A stretch of DNA of 64,000 nucleotides. It comes from Pedococcus sp. 5OH_020. Lineage in GTDB: Bacteria; Actinomycetota; Actinomycetes; Actinomycetales; Dermatophilaceae. The DNA is taken from assembly GCF_027812955.1 (NCBI RefSeq), contig NZ_JAPYZV010000003.1, positions 1 through 64,000 on the forward strand, read 5' to 3'. The notes under the pieces were generated by a model. That model searched no databases and was not told where the DNA came from. It was given only the letters and a program-made list of their open reading frames with translations. How positions within the stretch are numbered: position 1 is the first letter of the stretch; the number at the start of each line of letters is the position of its first letter. The position numbers and the translations under genes were made by a program. Positions 25,196 through 33,527 of the stretch are shown here, piece by piece.

Positions 25196-25957
25196 CTAGG
25201 AGGCGAGGAGGTCGACAGCCGCGAGCACCTGCGCGAAGGCCGGGTGCTCGGGGTCGATCAGCCCGTAGTGCCCACCACTGTCCACGGGTAGGAGGCGCAC
25301 CGCGGGACCGTGGTGAGCTGCCGCGTACCGCTCGCTCAGCTCGAACGGCACCACGTCGTCGTCCGGCGCGTGCAGCGCCAGGACGGGGACGTTCGGGGCG
25401 ACCGCCGCGGGGTCGGCCGCGGCATAGGCATCAGGCACCTCGGCCGGGCCCCCGCCCAGGAAGCCGGCAACCGCGTCATCACCCACCTGCAGGCGATGAC
25501 CGTGCGCGAGGTCGAGGACCCCGGCCAGGCTCACGACGCCCCGCAGCCCGTGTGCCCAGGGCTGGGCCGCCGCCCAGGCGACGAGCTGGCCGCCGGCGGA
25601 GTGGCCGACCAGCACCGCAGGACGGGCCAGGTCGGGGTCACGCCTGACGGTGGCGACGGCAGCTTCGACGTCCTGCGCCGTTCCCGGCCAGCCTCCGCCG
25701 GACATGCCGCGACGGCGGTACTCCACCGACGCGGTGACGTAGCCCGCGTCCGCGAACGCCTGCGCCTGGCGGCTCGCGTGGCCACGGTCGTAGCCGGCCC
25801 GCCAGAAGCCGCCGTGGACGACGACGACCGCCACCTGCCTGGTCGGGCGCGCAGGCAGGCGGACGTCGTACACCTGCGCGGGGTCCTGGCCGTATGCCGT
25901 GGTGCGGGTGGGCGGCTCGGCCCGCTCGTCGAGGACGTCGATGGGGTCGCGGGCCAT
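25196..25957 (-). CDS. Alpha/beta hydrolase, esterase/lipase-like
   Basis: Alpha/beta-fold hydrolase of 253 residues. The oxyanion motif HGGFW lies after VAVVVVHGGFW (about residue 50). The nucleophile elbow is VGHSAGGQL with Ser. The acid probably lies in HAPDDDVVP and the His in SGGHYGLIDP. This pattern fits the BD-FAE/kynurenine-formamidase-like esterases. ATG 25957 is chosen since AAGG is 9 bases upstream; a codon at 25966 overlaps that site. It lies upstream of the two ATPase genes and may be co-transcribed with them. Substrate unknown. Confidence 0.85.
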   Translation of the reverse strand: MARDPIDVLDERAEPPTRTTAYGQDPAQVYDVRLPARPTRQVAVVVVHGGFWRAGYDRGHASRQAQAFADAGYVTASVEYRRRGMSGGGWPGTAQDVEAAVATVRRDPDLARPAVLVGHSAGGQLVAWAAAQPWAHGLRGVVSLAGVLDLAHGHRLQVGDDAVAGFLGGGPAEVPDAYAAADPAAVAPNVPVLALHAPDDDVVPFELSERYAAAHHGPAVRLLPVDSGGHYGLIDPEHPAFAQVLAAVDLLAS

Positions 25958-26091
25958 GGGCGCCATCCTTGCCGGTCGGGCGGCGCCGCGCTCGCCGTGC
26001 CGACGTCGCCGACCCTTCCTCGTCTGGTCCGCGGGAGGTCCGCATGCGGCCCGATACGGGAAGCGACCGCCGCGGGGCTAGGCTGCCGGGC

Positions 26092-26247
26092 ATGCAGAAA
26101 TGGGAGTACGCGACGGTGCCGCTCATCGTCCACGCCACCAAGCAGATCCTGGACCAGTGGGGCGAGGACGGCTGGGAGCTGGTGCAGGTCCTCACCGGGC
26201 CGGACGGCGGCGGACTGGTCGCCTACCTGAAGCGGGAGAGAGCCTGA
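26092..26247 (+). CDS. Small DUF4177-like protein
   Basis: A 51-residue protein beginning MQKWEYATVPLIVH, followed by GEDGWELVQVL. This is the compact beta-strand/helix pattern seen in DUF4177-type proteins that start with KWEY and contain GWELV. It lacks a signal peptide. The stop lies 2 bases before the RidA start, so the two genes form a transcription unit. Mycobacteria carry a similar tiny gene beside their RidA homologue. Function unknown. ATG 26092 is chosen because the upstream open frame is shadow sequence of the hydrolase gene. Confidence 0.8.
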   Translation: MQKWEYATVPLIVHATKQILDQWGEDGWELVQVLTGPDGGGLVAYLKRERA

Positions 26248-26249
26248 CC

Positions 26250-26726
26250 ATGAGCGCCGTCGAAGACCGTCTCGCCGAGCTGGGGCTGAGCGTCCCCGAG
26301 GTCACCAAGCCCGTGGCCGCCTACGTGCCCGCCGTCCAGGACGGCCGCCGGATCTACACGTCGGGGCAGCTGCCCATGGTGTCGGGTGAGCTGGTGCAGA
26401 CCGGCAAGGTGGGGGACGGCCACGGGCTGGTCCCCGCCGAGGACGCCAAGAAGCTCGCCGAGGTGTGCGCGCTCAACGCCATCGCTGCCGTCAAGTCCAT
26501 CGTCGGTGACCTGGACCAGGTCGCGCAGGTCGTCAAGGTCGTCGGCTTCGTGGCGTCCGACCCGTCCTTCACCGGACAGCCCGGCGTCATCAACGGTGCC
26601 AGCGAGCTGCTGGGGAAGGTCTTCGGCGACGCGGGCATCCACGCGCGGTCCGCCGTCGGTGTCGCCGTGCTTCCTCTCGACGCACCGGTCGAGGTGGAGA
26701 TCGTCGTCGCGCTCACGGAAGAGTGA
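26250..26726 (+). CDS. RidA family protein (Rv3678c-like)
   Basis: Trimeric YjgF/YER057c/UK114-type protein of 158 residues, longer than classical RidA at the N-terminus. Signature segments are IYTSGQLP, KVGDGHGLVPAEDAKKLAEVC, VVKVVGFVASDP and HARSAVGVAVLPLDAPVEVE. The Arg in ARSAVGV corresponds to the Arg that binds carboxylates in RidA enamine/imine deaminases, so 2-aminoacrylate-type intermediates are possible substrates. This longer subgroup is less well characterised. Its stop overlaps the following NUDIX gene by 4 bases. Confidence 0.88.
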   Translation: MSAVEDRLAELGLSVPEVTKPVAAYVPAVQDGRRIYTSGQLPMVSGELVQTGKVGDGHGLVPAEDAKKLAEVCALNAIAAVKSIVGDLDQVAQVVKVVGFVASDPSFTGQPGVINGASELLGKVFGDAGIHARSAVGVAVLPLDAPVEVEIVVALTEE

Positions 26727-27652
26727 GCCGGGCCGGGGGCGTGGTGAGCCGCGACTTCCCCCTCGCGGACTCGCCGTCGCTGCGGTCGCGCGCGGAGGCG
26801 TGGCTGGGTCGTCTCTCGGGTGAGGCCGGTGCGGCCACCGAGCAGGCGGCCGGTCAGGCGGCCGGTCAGGCGGCCGGTCAGGCGGCAGACCGGCGCCTTC
26901 CCGTGAGCCCGAAAGCGGCGGCCACAGTCATGTTCGTGCGTGACGGCGAGGCGGGGGTCGAGGTTTTCATGCTGCGCCGGGTGGCCTCCATGGCCTTTGC
27001 CCCCCGGATGATGGTGTTTCCCGGCGGAGGGGTCGACCCCCGGGACGCGGACCCGGCCGTGCCCTGGGCCGGACCGAGCCCGGCACACTGGGCGGCCGTG
27101 CTCGGCTCGCCGGAGCCAAGAGCCCGCGAGCTCGTCTCCGCCGCGGTCCGCGAGGTCTTCGAGGAGTGCGGCGTCCTGCTGGCCGGGCCGGACGACCACA
27201 CTGTGATCGACGACGTGACAGGGCACCACTGGCATGAACAGCGCCGGCGGCTGCTGGCCCGTGAGGTGTCCCTGTGCCAGGTGCTCAAGGAGCACGACCT
27301 CGTGCTTCGTTCGGACCTGCTGGGCTACCGCGCCCACTGGGTGACCCCGGAGTTCGAGGCCAGGCGCTACGACACCCGTTTCTTCAGCGCCGCCGTGCCC
27401 GTCGGGCAGCAGGCCGACGACCGCACCACGGAGGCCGACCTCGCCGACTGGGTCAGGCCCGCCGAGCTGCTGGACGCCTGGCGCGCCGGCAGCGCCCTGA
27501 TGCTGCCCCCGACCGTCGTGGCGGTGGAGGAGGTCGCCGCCGCCTCGAGCGCCGCGTCCTTCATCGCGGAGCAGCCGGTCGTCCGCAGGGTGCAGCCGGA
27601 GCTGGTCCAGACGGCAGAGGGCCTCTTCATGCGCGCGGAGCTGCCCCGATGA
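26723..27652 (+). CDS. NUDIX hydrolase (NUDT19-like)
   Basis: Predicted pyrophosphohydrolase of 309 residues. A 60-residue N-terminal extension carries a four-copy AAGQ-type repeat. The catalytic NUDIX region begins with FAPRMMVFPGGGVDPRD and, after an insertion of about 35 residues, continues AAVREVFEECGVLL, giving the REVxEExG core. The inserted spacing is typical of NUDT19/RP2p-like CoA-related members. GTG 26723 overlaps the RidA stop; a GTG seven codons later is an alternative. The gene is coupled to the metallo-hydrolase gene by ATGA. Confidence 0.86.
   Translation: MSRAGGVVSRDFPLADSPSLRSRAEAWLGRLSGEAGAATEQAAGQAAGQAAGQAADRRLPVSPKAAATVMFVRDGEAGVEVFMLRRVASMAFAPRMMVFPGGGVDPRDADPAVPWAGPSPAHWAAVLGSPEPRARELVSAAVREVFEECGVLLAGPDDHTVIDDVTGHHWHEQRRRLLAREVSLCQVLKEHDLVLRSDLLGYRAHWVTPEFEARRYDTRFFSAAVPVGQQADDRTTEADLADWVRPAELLDAWRAGSALMLPPTVVAVEEVAAASSAASFIAEQPVVRRVQPELVQTAEGLFMRAELPR
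26843..26890 (+). repeat. 12-base tandem repeat, 4 units, within NUDIX gene
   Basis: Three exact copies of CAGGCGGCCGGT and one diverged copy lie head to tail and encode QAAG repeats in the linker before the NUDIX domain. Repeat number is in frame by design and could vary between strains without disrupting the reading frame. Confidence 0.9.
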
Positions 27653-28479
27653 CCAGCAGCGGCACTGAGCCGTCGCAGCCGCCGGAACCCTCCGCGGGCC
27701 TCGGCGAGTGGCACGGGGGACAGGTGACGCCCCGCGCACGGTGCGTCCTGTGCCCCAACCCGGGCCCGATGACGCTCGACGGGACCAACTCCTGGGTCCT
27801 GCTGGAGCCGGAGGCCGCAGAGGCCATCGTCATCGACCCGGGGCCGCTCGACGAGTCGCATCTGCAGGCCCTCCTGGGCAGCGTGACGCAGCGGGGCGCA
27901 CGGGTCGCCCAGACGATCCTGACGCACGGCCACGCCGACCACGCCGAAGGGGCCGAGCGCTTCGCCGAGCTGACCGGGGCTCCGACCCGAGCGGTCGGGC
28001 GCGGACACGACGACCTGACGGATGGCGACGTCGTCACCGCCGCGGGTCTGGAGCTTCGCGTCGTCGGCACCCCCGGCCATACGAAGGACTCCCTCTCCTT
28101 CGCGCTCCCGGCCGACCACGCGCTCCTCACCGGGGACATGGTGCTCGGCCGCGGCACCACGGTCGTGGCCCACCCGGACGGCGAGCTCGCCGCATACCTG
28201 GAGTCCCTGGAACGGCTGGCCGACCTCACCGGGGATGGTGACGTGACGGCGATCCTGCCTGGGCACGGGCCGGTGGTGCCGGACGCCAGGGCCATGGTCG
28301 AGTTCTACCGGGTGCATCGCCGGGAGCGGCTGGAGCAGGTCCGTCAGGCGGTGGCGGACGGCGCGGAGTCGGTGCAGCAGGTGGTGGAGAGGGTGTATGC
28401 CGCGGTGCCGAGAGACGTCTGGCCCGCCGCCGCCCAGAGCGTGGCAGCACAGCTGGAGTACCTGCGGACGCACCCCTGA
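27649..28479 (+). CDS. Metallo-beta-lactamase fold hydrolase (Rv3677c-like)
   Basis: Hydrolase of 276 residues in the glyoxalase II/LACTB2-like branch. The first metal motif is LTHGHADHAEG, then GTPGHTKDS, TGDMVLG with the bridging Asp, and LPGHGPVV. A C-terminal helical tail (about 220-276) contains RERLEQV, typical of the LACTB2 group. ATG 27649 overlaps the NUDIX stop. Gene order around crp and nth matches the mycobacterial locus. Substrate unknown; related proteins are thioesterases or endoribonucleases. Confidence 0.9.
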   Translation: MTSSGTEPSQPPEPSAGLGEWHGGQVTPRARCVLCPNPGPMTLDGTNSWVLLEPEAAEAIVIDPGPLDESHLQALLGSVTQRGARVAQTILTHGHADHAEGAERFAELTGAPTRAVGRGHDDLTDGDVVTAAGLELRVVGTPGHTKDSLSFALPADHALLTGDMVLGRGTTVVAHPDGELAAYLESLERLADLTGDGDVTAILPGHGPVVPDARAMVEFYRVHRRERLEQVRQAVADGAESVQQVVERVYAAVPRDVWPAAAQSVAAQLEYLRTHP

Positions 28480-28503
28480 GCCGAAGCCGGCTTCCCCGAC
28501 CGG

Positions 28504-28608
28504 ACTCACGATTTTGTGAGTGTCGAGCTGCTGCAGCCCCCGACATTCACAAAAACGTGAGTTCAGTCGGAAGACGTGAGTCCAGTCGGGGGACGTGAGT
28601 CCAGTCGG
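28504..28608. terminator. Long hairpin with three 19-base-spaced repeats between convergent genes
   Basis: ACTCACG (28504-28510) pairs with CGTGAGT (28556-28562). The inner arms TTTTGTGA and TCACAAAA and TGTCG/CGACA extend the stem to about 20 paired bases around a GC-rich loop. The right edge is followed by three copies of ACGTGAGTYCAGTCGG at 28555, 28574 and 28593, spaced exactly 19 bases. It lies between the stops of the metallo-hydrolase and crp genes and probably acts as a bidirectional terminator. Confidence 0.65.
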
Positions 28609-28626
28609 ACCAGGTATGGGGGTCGT

Positions 28627-29304
28627 TCAGCGGGCGCGACGCTTGAGGCGGTCGACGTCGAGCAGTAGGACCGCACGGGCTTCCAGCCGGAGCCAGCCGC
28701 GGGTCGCGAAGTCGGCGAGCGCCTTGTTGACGGTCTCGCGCGAGGCGCCCACGAGCTGGGCGAGCTCCTCCTGGGTGAGGTCGTGCGCGACCATGACGCC
28801 GTCCTCCACCGGACGCCCGAAACGGGCCGAGAGGTCCAGGAGGGCCTTGGCCACCCGGCCCGGCACGTCGGTGAACACCAGGTCGGCGAGGTTCTCGTTG
28901 GTGCGGCGCAGGCGTTGCGCCAGCGCGGCGAGAAGGACCTTCGCGACGCCGGGACGACCGTTCAGCAACCCGTTGAGGTCCTCGTTGCCGACTCCGAGCA
29001 GCTGCGTCTCCGCCACCGCCGTCGCCGTCATGGTGCGCGGGCCGGGGTCGAACAGGCTGAGCTCCCCGAACATCTCGCCGGGACCGAGGATGGCGACGAG
29101 GTTCTCCCGGCCGTCGTTGCTGCGCCGACCCAGCTTGATCTTGCCTTCGCGGATGACGTAGAGCCGGTCACCTTGGTCGCCCTCGTGGAACAGCACGTCA
29201 CCGCGCTCGAGCCGCGTCTGCGTCATGGACTGCATGAGGGTGGCCGACGCCTCGTCGTCGAGGGCGGCGAACAGCGGGGCTCTTCTCACCACGTCGGGAT
29301 CCAC
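28627..29304 (-). CDS. crp: Crp/Fnr family regulator (Crp/GlxR-like)
   Basis: Cyclic-nucleotide-binding global regulator of 225 residues. The cNMP domain contains RLYVIREGKIKLGRRSNDGR and GEMFGELSLFDPGPRTMTATA (split around residues 50-90). The central helix contains LRRTNENLADLVFTDVPGRV. The C-terminal helix-turn-helix is QEELAQLVGASRETVNKALA. These segments match mycobacterial Crp (Rv3676) and corynebacterial GlxR closely. GTG 29304 gives the family's usual start VDPDVVRRAPLF and length; the longer open frame adds 20 unlikely residues. It is divergent from nth with a 49-base gap. As a cAMP-responsive regulator it could also influence glyoxylate genes. Confidence 0.95.
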   Translation of the reverse strand: MDPDVVRRAPLFAALDDEASATLMQSMTQTRLERGDVLFHEGDQGDRLYVIREGKIKLGRRSNDGRENLVAILGPGEMFGELSLFDPGPRTMTATAVAETQLLGVGNEDLNGLLNGRPGVAKVLLAALAQRLRRTNENLADLVFTDVPGRVAKALLDLSARFGRPVEDGVMVAHDLTQEELAQLVGASRETVNKALADFATRGWLRLEARAVLLLDVDRLKRRAR

Positions 29305-29353
29305 GGCGACAGTGTGCCACGTCGCCGTCAGGCCCGGCCCGTAGGCTGGTGGG

Positions 29354-30136
29354 ATGTCCGCCACTGTCCGCGAGGAGTCCCCGGTCGCCCTGACGAGGCG
29401 GGCTCGACGGATGTACCGCGTCCTGCACGAGCACTACCCGTACGCCCACTGCGAGCTGGACTTCGAGAGCCCCCTGCAGCTTCTCGTGGCCACCGTGCTC
29501 TCGGCCCAGACCACCGACGTGATGGTCAACAAGGTGACTCCGGAGTTGTTCGCCCGCTACCCCGACGCTGCCGCGCTCGCGGCCGCGGACCGCGAGGAGC
29601 TCGAGGCCCTGCTCAAACCGACGGGCTTCTTCCGGGCCAAGACGAACGCGGTGATCAGCCTCGGCGCTGCGCTGGTGGAACGGTTCGACGGGGAGGTGCC
29701 CGGGCGCATGAAGGACCTCGTGACGTTGCCAGGGGTGGGTCGCAAGACGGCGAACGTCGTGCTCGGCAACGCCTTCGGCGTACCGGGTATCACCGTGGAC
29801 ACCCACTTCGGCCGCCTGGTGCGCCGGTTCGGGTGGACGGCTGAGGAGGACCCGGTCAAGGTCGAGGAGGTGGTGCGCCGCCTGATCCCCAGGAAGGACT
29901 GGACCATGCTGTCGCACGTCCTCATCTTCCACGGCCGTCGTACCTGTCACGCCAAGCGGCCGGCCTGCGGCGCCTGCCCCGTCGCTCGGTGGTGTCCGTC
30001 ATATGGCGTGGGCGAGACGGATCCGGACAAAGCGGTCACACTTCTCAAGTACGAGCTGGCACCGGGCGCCGCGAACCCGTACGCCGCACCCGCCGGCATC
30101 ACCGCCACCCCGACCTCCGGAGCCACTGCATCGTGA
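29354..30136 (+). CDS. nth: Endonuclease III
   Basis: DNA glycosylase/AP lyase of base-excision repair, 260 residues. The helix-hairpin-helix [13 protein letters not shown] contains the catalytic Lys. [13 protein letters not shown] provides the conserved Asp. A [4Fe-4S] loop near the C-terminus has the C-x6-C-x2-C-x5-C pattern ([17 protein letters not shown]). A C-terminal extension of about 30 residues follows the cluster. ATG 29354 is divergent from crp. It overlaps the following NUDIX gene by 4 bases. Confidence 0.96.
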   Translation: MSATVREESPVALTRRARRMYRVLHEHYPYAHCELDFESPLQLLVATVLSAQTTDVMVNKVTPELFARYPDAAALAAADREELEALLKPTGFFRAKTNAVISLGAALVERFDGEVPGRMKDLVTLPGVGRKTANVVLGNAFGVPGITVDTHFGRLVRRFGWTAEEDPVKVEEVVRRLIPRKDWTMLSHVLIFHGRRTCHAKRPACGACPVARWCPSYGVGETDPDKAVTLLKYELAPGAANPYAAPAGITATPTSGATAS

Positions 30137-30825
30137 CCGACTCCCGTCCCGCGTGGCTCGATCGCGCACGGGAGGAGATCCTCAGGGCAGAGGAGGGCTT
30201 CTTCGCCCAGTTCGCCCCGCCTGCGGGCGGCGGCCGGCGGTCGAGCGTGCTGATCCTGTTCGGTCCGGCCCCTGGTGGTGGCGAGGACGTCGTGCTGACC
30301 GAGCGCGCCCACAGCCTGCGCACGCAACCCGGTGACATCTCGTTCCCTGGAGGAAAGCGGGAGCCGGACGACCCGTCGGACGCCGCCGCGGCCCTGCGCG
30401 AGGCCCAGGAGGAGGTCGGCATCGACCCGGCCTCGGTGGAGGTTGTGGCCGAGCTGCCCGAGGTCCATCTGCGTCCGCGCCAGTTCCGAGTCACCCCGGT
30501 CCTCGCCTGGTGGCGCGAGCACGGCCACGTCGACTCCATCGACCCGGCGGAGGTCCACCGAGCGCTGCGAGTGCCCGTGTCGCGGCTGCTCGACCCCGCA
30601 GCGCGTTTCACGGTCACCCACCCCAGCGGGTATGTCGGCCCGGGCTTCGAGCTCGACGGATGGTTCATCTGGGGCTTCACCGCCGGGCTGCTGTCTGCCG
30701 TGCTCGACTCCGGCGGCCTCACCATCCCGTGGGACCGGAGCCGGGAGCGCCCGCTGCCCGCGCGGTACCGGCCGGGCGGTCCGCGAGACGCCTTCACCCA
30801 GACCGCCACGGAGGCGCAGCCCTGA
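30133..30825 (+). CDS. NUDIX hydrolase, CoA pyrophosphatase-like
   Basis: Predicted NUDIX enzyme of 230 residues. The combined UPF0035 and NUDIX motif reads [20 protein letters not shown] followed by EAQEEVGI, typical of CoA diphosphatases (NudL). GTG 30133 overlaps the nth stop and begins VTDSRPAWL; the longer upstream frame is nth shadow. The mycobacterial gene at the same position (Rv3672c) has the same annotation. It overlaps the marP start by one base. Confidence 0.9.
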   Translation: MTDSRPAWLDRAREEILRAEEGFFAQFAPPAGGGRRSSVLILFGPAPGGGEDVVLTERAHSLRTQPGDISFPGGKREPDDPSDAAAALREAQEEVGIDPASVEVVAELPEVHLRPRQFRVTPVLAWWREHGHVDSIDPAEVHRALRVPVSRLLDPAARFTVTHPSGYVGPGFELDGWFIWGFTAGLLSAVLDSGGLTIPWDRSRERPLPARYRPGGPRDAFTQTATEAQP

Positions 30826-32036
30826 TGGTGCTTGGACTGACCTTCCTCGACTACCTGCTCATCCTGCTCTTTGTCAGCTACGCGGTGACCGGCTACCGCC
30901 AGGGCCTCGTGGTGAGCGTCCTGTCGCTGGCCGGGTTCCTGTCCGGCGGCGCGCTCGCGATGTGGCTGCTGCCTCTGGCCATCCAGCGGTGGACCGACCT
31001 GGAGGCCTCGCCGCTGCTGCGCACCGTAGTGCTCATCGCGGGGGTCTTCGTCGTGGCCTCCGCCGGTCAGGCGGCTGCCGTGGCGTTCGGTGCTCGGCTG
31101 CGCTCGCGGCTGCGGATCAAGCCGGCCCAGGCGTTCGACGCCGCCCTCGGTGCCGTGGCGGTCGTCGCCTCGGCGGCGGTACTGGTGTGGTTCATCGCGG
31201 GCGCCCTGCGCGGCGGCGCCCCTGCACCGGTCGCCAAGGCGATCGGCGAGAGCCGCGTGCTGGGCGCCATCGACCGCGTCGTGCCGCCGCAGACGTCGCG
31301 ACTCTTCGCCGGGTTCCGGGAGGTGCTGGACCGGGAGGGCTTTCCTCGGGTCTTCGAGGGCATCCAGAGCGAGCGGATCGCGCCCGTGGCACCACCCGAC
31401 GCGGGCGTCGCGCAGAGCGCGGGGGTGCGGGACGCGGCGGCGTCGGTCATCAAGATCACGGGAGTGGCGTCCTCGTGCAACCGTGGCCAGGAGGGCAGCG
31501 GCTGGGTCGTGGCGCCGGAGCGCGTCGTGACGAACGCCCACGTCGTGGCGGGGATGGAGCGGGCCACCTTGCGCGTCCACGGCACCGGCCGGTCGTACAC
31601 CGGACAGGTCGTGCTCTTCGACCCCCGTCGAGACCTGGCCGTCCTCGCCGTTCCAGGGCTTCCCGCCGCTCCGCTGCGGCAGGGCAAGGACCTCAGCCGC
31701 GGCGACAGTGGTGTGGTCGCCGGGTTCCCCCTCGACGGTCCGTACCGGCTCGACGCGGCCCGCGTCCGCGAGATCGTGCAGGCCCGCGGTTCCGACATCT
31801 ACGGTCGCCCGGGCACCAGCCGCCAGGTGTACTCGCTCTACGCGCAGGTGCGACCCGGCAATTCGGGGGGGCCGCTGCTCGCGACCGACGGCCGCGTCGT
31901 CGGGGTGATCTTCGCAAAGTCGCTCGACGACCCGAGCACCGGTTACGCGCTGACCATGCAGGAGGCGCGACCCGTCCTCGACGCGGCGACCAGCGCCTCC
32001 GCCGGAGTCGACACCGGAGCGTGCGTAGCGGGCTGA
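30825..32036 (+). CDS. marP: MarP-like membrane serine protease
   Basis: Membrane-anchored trypsin-like protease of 403 residues. Four hydrophobic segments (about residues 5-25, 35-55, 65-85 and 105-130) form a CvpA-like domain. A linker precedes the extracytoplasmic protease domain (about 205-395) with catalytic His in VTNAHVV, Asp in PRRDLAVL and Ser in RPGNSGGPL. A cysteine in ASSCNRGQEG near the domain start may form the redox disulfide described for MarP. In M. tuberculosis MarP supports acid resistance through cell-wall hydrolase processing; transfer of that role rests on synteny and domain layout. Confidence 0.92.
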   Translation: MVLGLTFLDYLLILLFVSYAVTGYRQGLVVSVLSLAGFLSGGALAMWLLPLAIQRWTDLEASPLLRTVVLIAGVFVVASAGQAAAVAFGARLRSRLRIKPAQAFDAALGAVAVVASAAVLVWFIAGALRGGAPAPVAKAIGESRVLGAIDRVVPPQTSRLFAGFREVLDREGFPRVFEGIQSERIAPVAPPDAGVAQSAGVRDAAASVIKITGVASSCNRGQEGSGWVVAPERVVTNAHVVAGMERATLRVHGTGRSYTGQVVLFDPRRDLAVLAVPGLPAAPLRQGKDLSRGDSGVVAGFPLDGPYRLDAARVREIVQARGSDIYGRPGTSRQVYSLYAQVRPGNSGGPLLATDGRVVGVIFAKSLDDPSTGYALTMQEARPVLDAATSASAGVDTGACVAG

Positions 32037-32039
32037 CGA

Positions 32040-32130
32040 CCGAGCCGGCTACCCAGCTGGCGGCCGAGCTGGCGACCGGGCTCACGACCCACTTGACGGC
32101 CCGGCTCACGACCCAGCCGACGATCGGGCA
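32040..32130. repeat. Short degenerate tandem repeat between convergent genes
   Basis: GGCTCACGACCCA occurs at 32079-32091 and again at 32103-32115, a 24-base period, within a stretch of related GCTGGC/CGACC blocks. It separates the stops of marP and the epoxide-hydrolase-like gene. Its role is unclear and it may help terminate transcription. Confidence 0.45.
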
Positions 32131-32135
32131 TCAGG

Positions 32136-33056
32136 TCATGCCGGAGCGGGGAGGCGCGCCAGCCAGTCGACCAGGAGGGCGTTGACCTGCTCGGGGGCCT
32201 CTTCCGGCAGAAAATGGCCCGCGCCGGCGATGAGCCGCCGCTCGAAACGCCCCCGGCAGTATGCCGCTGAGCCGGCTGCCGTGGCGGGCAGCACCGCGCC
32301 GTCGTGCTCGCCGTGCAGCTGCAGGACAGGCACGTCGACCGGGGTGCGCAGGCGCGCGGCGAACCGCCAGCCGTCGGGACGGAGCTGGCTGCGGACGACC
32401 CAGCGGTGGTACTCGGCGGAGGAGTGCGCCACGAAGGGCAGGGCCATGGCGTCGGAGTAGATGCGGGCCTCCTGAGGTGACGGCCAGACGCCTTCCGACG
32501 AGGCCCACTCCCGCAGCAGCCGCTGGACGTACCCGCCGTCGAGGCGCATCTGGCGCTCGGGCACGAAGGGTCGCTGTAGTCCCCCCAGATAGGCGTTCGC
32601 CCGTACCTGCCCCAGGCGCGTGAACGACGCCCGCCGGAACGCCAGTGGATGGGGCATGGACAGGGACGCGACAGCGCGGGTGACGGCGGGCTGCAGGGTG
32701 GGCATGCTCCAGGCGATCCAGCCGCCCCATCCGTGGCCGACAACCACGGCGCTGGAGGCGCCGAGCGACCGGAGGACGCTCGCCACGTCGGCCGCCGACG
32801 TGTACGTGTCGTAACCGCGCGGTGGCTTGTCGGACGCGCCATACCCACGCAGGTCCATGGCCGCGGCGCGGTACCCGGCGTCGGCGAGCGCGCTCATCTG
32901 GTGACGCCAGGCCCACCAGAACTGGGGAAACCCGTGCAGCAGGAGGACGACGGGTCCTTCGCCCTGCTCGGCCACATGGAAGCGGGCACCGTTGGCAGCC
33001 ACGAAGCGGTGCTGCCAGGGTCCCTCCAGCAGGACCATCGAGGCATCAAGGCTCAT
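32136..33056 (-). CDS. Alpha/beta hydrolase, epoxide hydrolase-like with altered nucleophile
   Basis: Protein of 306 residues with the epoxide hydrolase layout: HGFPQFWWAWRHQM carries the HGxP oxyanion motif at residues 41-44, DLRGYGASDKP follows, and HFLPEEAPEQV carries the expected catalytic His. The nucleophile elbow is VVVGHGWGGW, so the usual aspartate of GHDWGG is Gly109. Without Asp or Ser there, normal epoxide hydrolysis is doubtful. The gene sits where mycobacteria have ephE (Rv3670). It may be a non-hydrolytic or altered member; a sequencing change is also possible. Confidence 0.85.
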   Translation of the reverse strand: MSLDASMVLLEGPWQHRFVAANGARFHVAEQGEGPVVLLLHGFPQFWWAWRHQMSALADAGYRAAAMDLRGYGASDKPPRGYDTYTSAADVASVLRSLGASSAVVVGHGWGGWIAWSMPTLQPAVTRAVASLSMPHPLAFRRASFTRLGQVRANAYLGGLQRPFVPERQMRLDGGYVQRLLREWASSEGVWPSPQEARIYSDAMALPFVAHSSAEYHRWVVRSQLRPDGWRFAARLRTPVDVPVLQLHGEHDGAVLPATAAGSAAYCRGRFERRLIAGAGHFLPEEAPEQVNALLVDWLARLPAPA

Positions 33057-33119
33057 GAGTGGGGAAGTGCAGCTGCGGCGAAGGGCCGGTGAGGGCGTCG
33101 CGGACGCTCGCGCTCCGGC

Positions 33120-33527
33120 TCAGGAGCCGGACTTCAGCGTGGAGATGGTCTCCTGCGCGTTCTTGATCGTGCGCTCGGGCTTCCCCTTCATCTTCTGCAT
33201 GCTCCTGCGGCCCACGAGGGCCAGGACCGCCGCGACGAGGAACAGCAGTGCTGTGGTGATCAAGTAGCCGGCCCACAGCGGGAGCCAGATCGCGATCACC
33301 TGGGCGATGGTGTGGAACAGGAAGATCAGCCCCAGCAGGCCCACGAAGCCGGCGGCGGCGAACATGGCGGCGCCCTTGCCGGCGGTCTTCGCCTCGGTGG
33401 TGATCTCCGCCTTGGCGAGGGCGATCTCGTTGCGCACGATCGTCGACACATCGTTGGTCGCGTCAGCTACCAGCTGTCCGAGGGTCCGCTCCGTGGACGG
33501 GTCTCTGGGCTGCCTGGTCGTGGACAT
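33120..33527 (-). CDS. Actinobacterial holin-X-like membrane protein
   Basis: Small membrane protein of 135 residues. A cytosolic amphipathic N-terminal half contains LGQLVADATNDVSTIVRNEI and ALAKAEITTEAK. Two adjacent hydrophobic segments (about residues 52-75 and 82-105) and a basic C-terminal tail follow. This is the pattern of the phage-holin-X/DUF1469 family found in many actinobacterial chromosomes; despite the name it is not a sign of a prophage. It corresponds in position to Rv3669. It is the last gene of the conserved mycobacterium-like block. Confidence 0.85.
   Translation of the reverse strand: MSTTRQPRDPSTERTLGQLVADATNDVSTIVRNEIALAKAEITTEAKTAGKGAAMFAAAGFVGLLGLIFLFHTIAQVIAIWLPLWAGYLITTALLFLVAAVLALVGRRSMQKMKGKPERTIKNAQETISTLKSGS

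Noticed and set aside
29305-29364. Extended N-terminus of the Crp-like protein
   Set aside because: Starting at 29364 would overlap the divergent nth start and add 20 residues absent from the well-known family; GTG 29304 gives the expected beginning and length.
33120-33527. Holin-like gene as evidence of a prophage
   Set aside because: This family is a normal chromosomal membrane protein in actinobacteria, it sits in conserved order, and no other phage gene is present.
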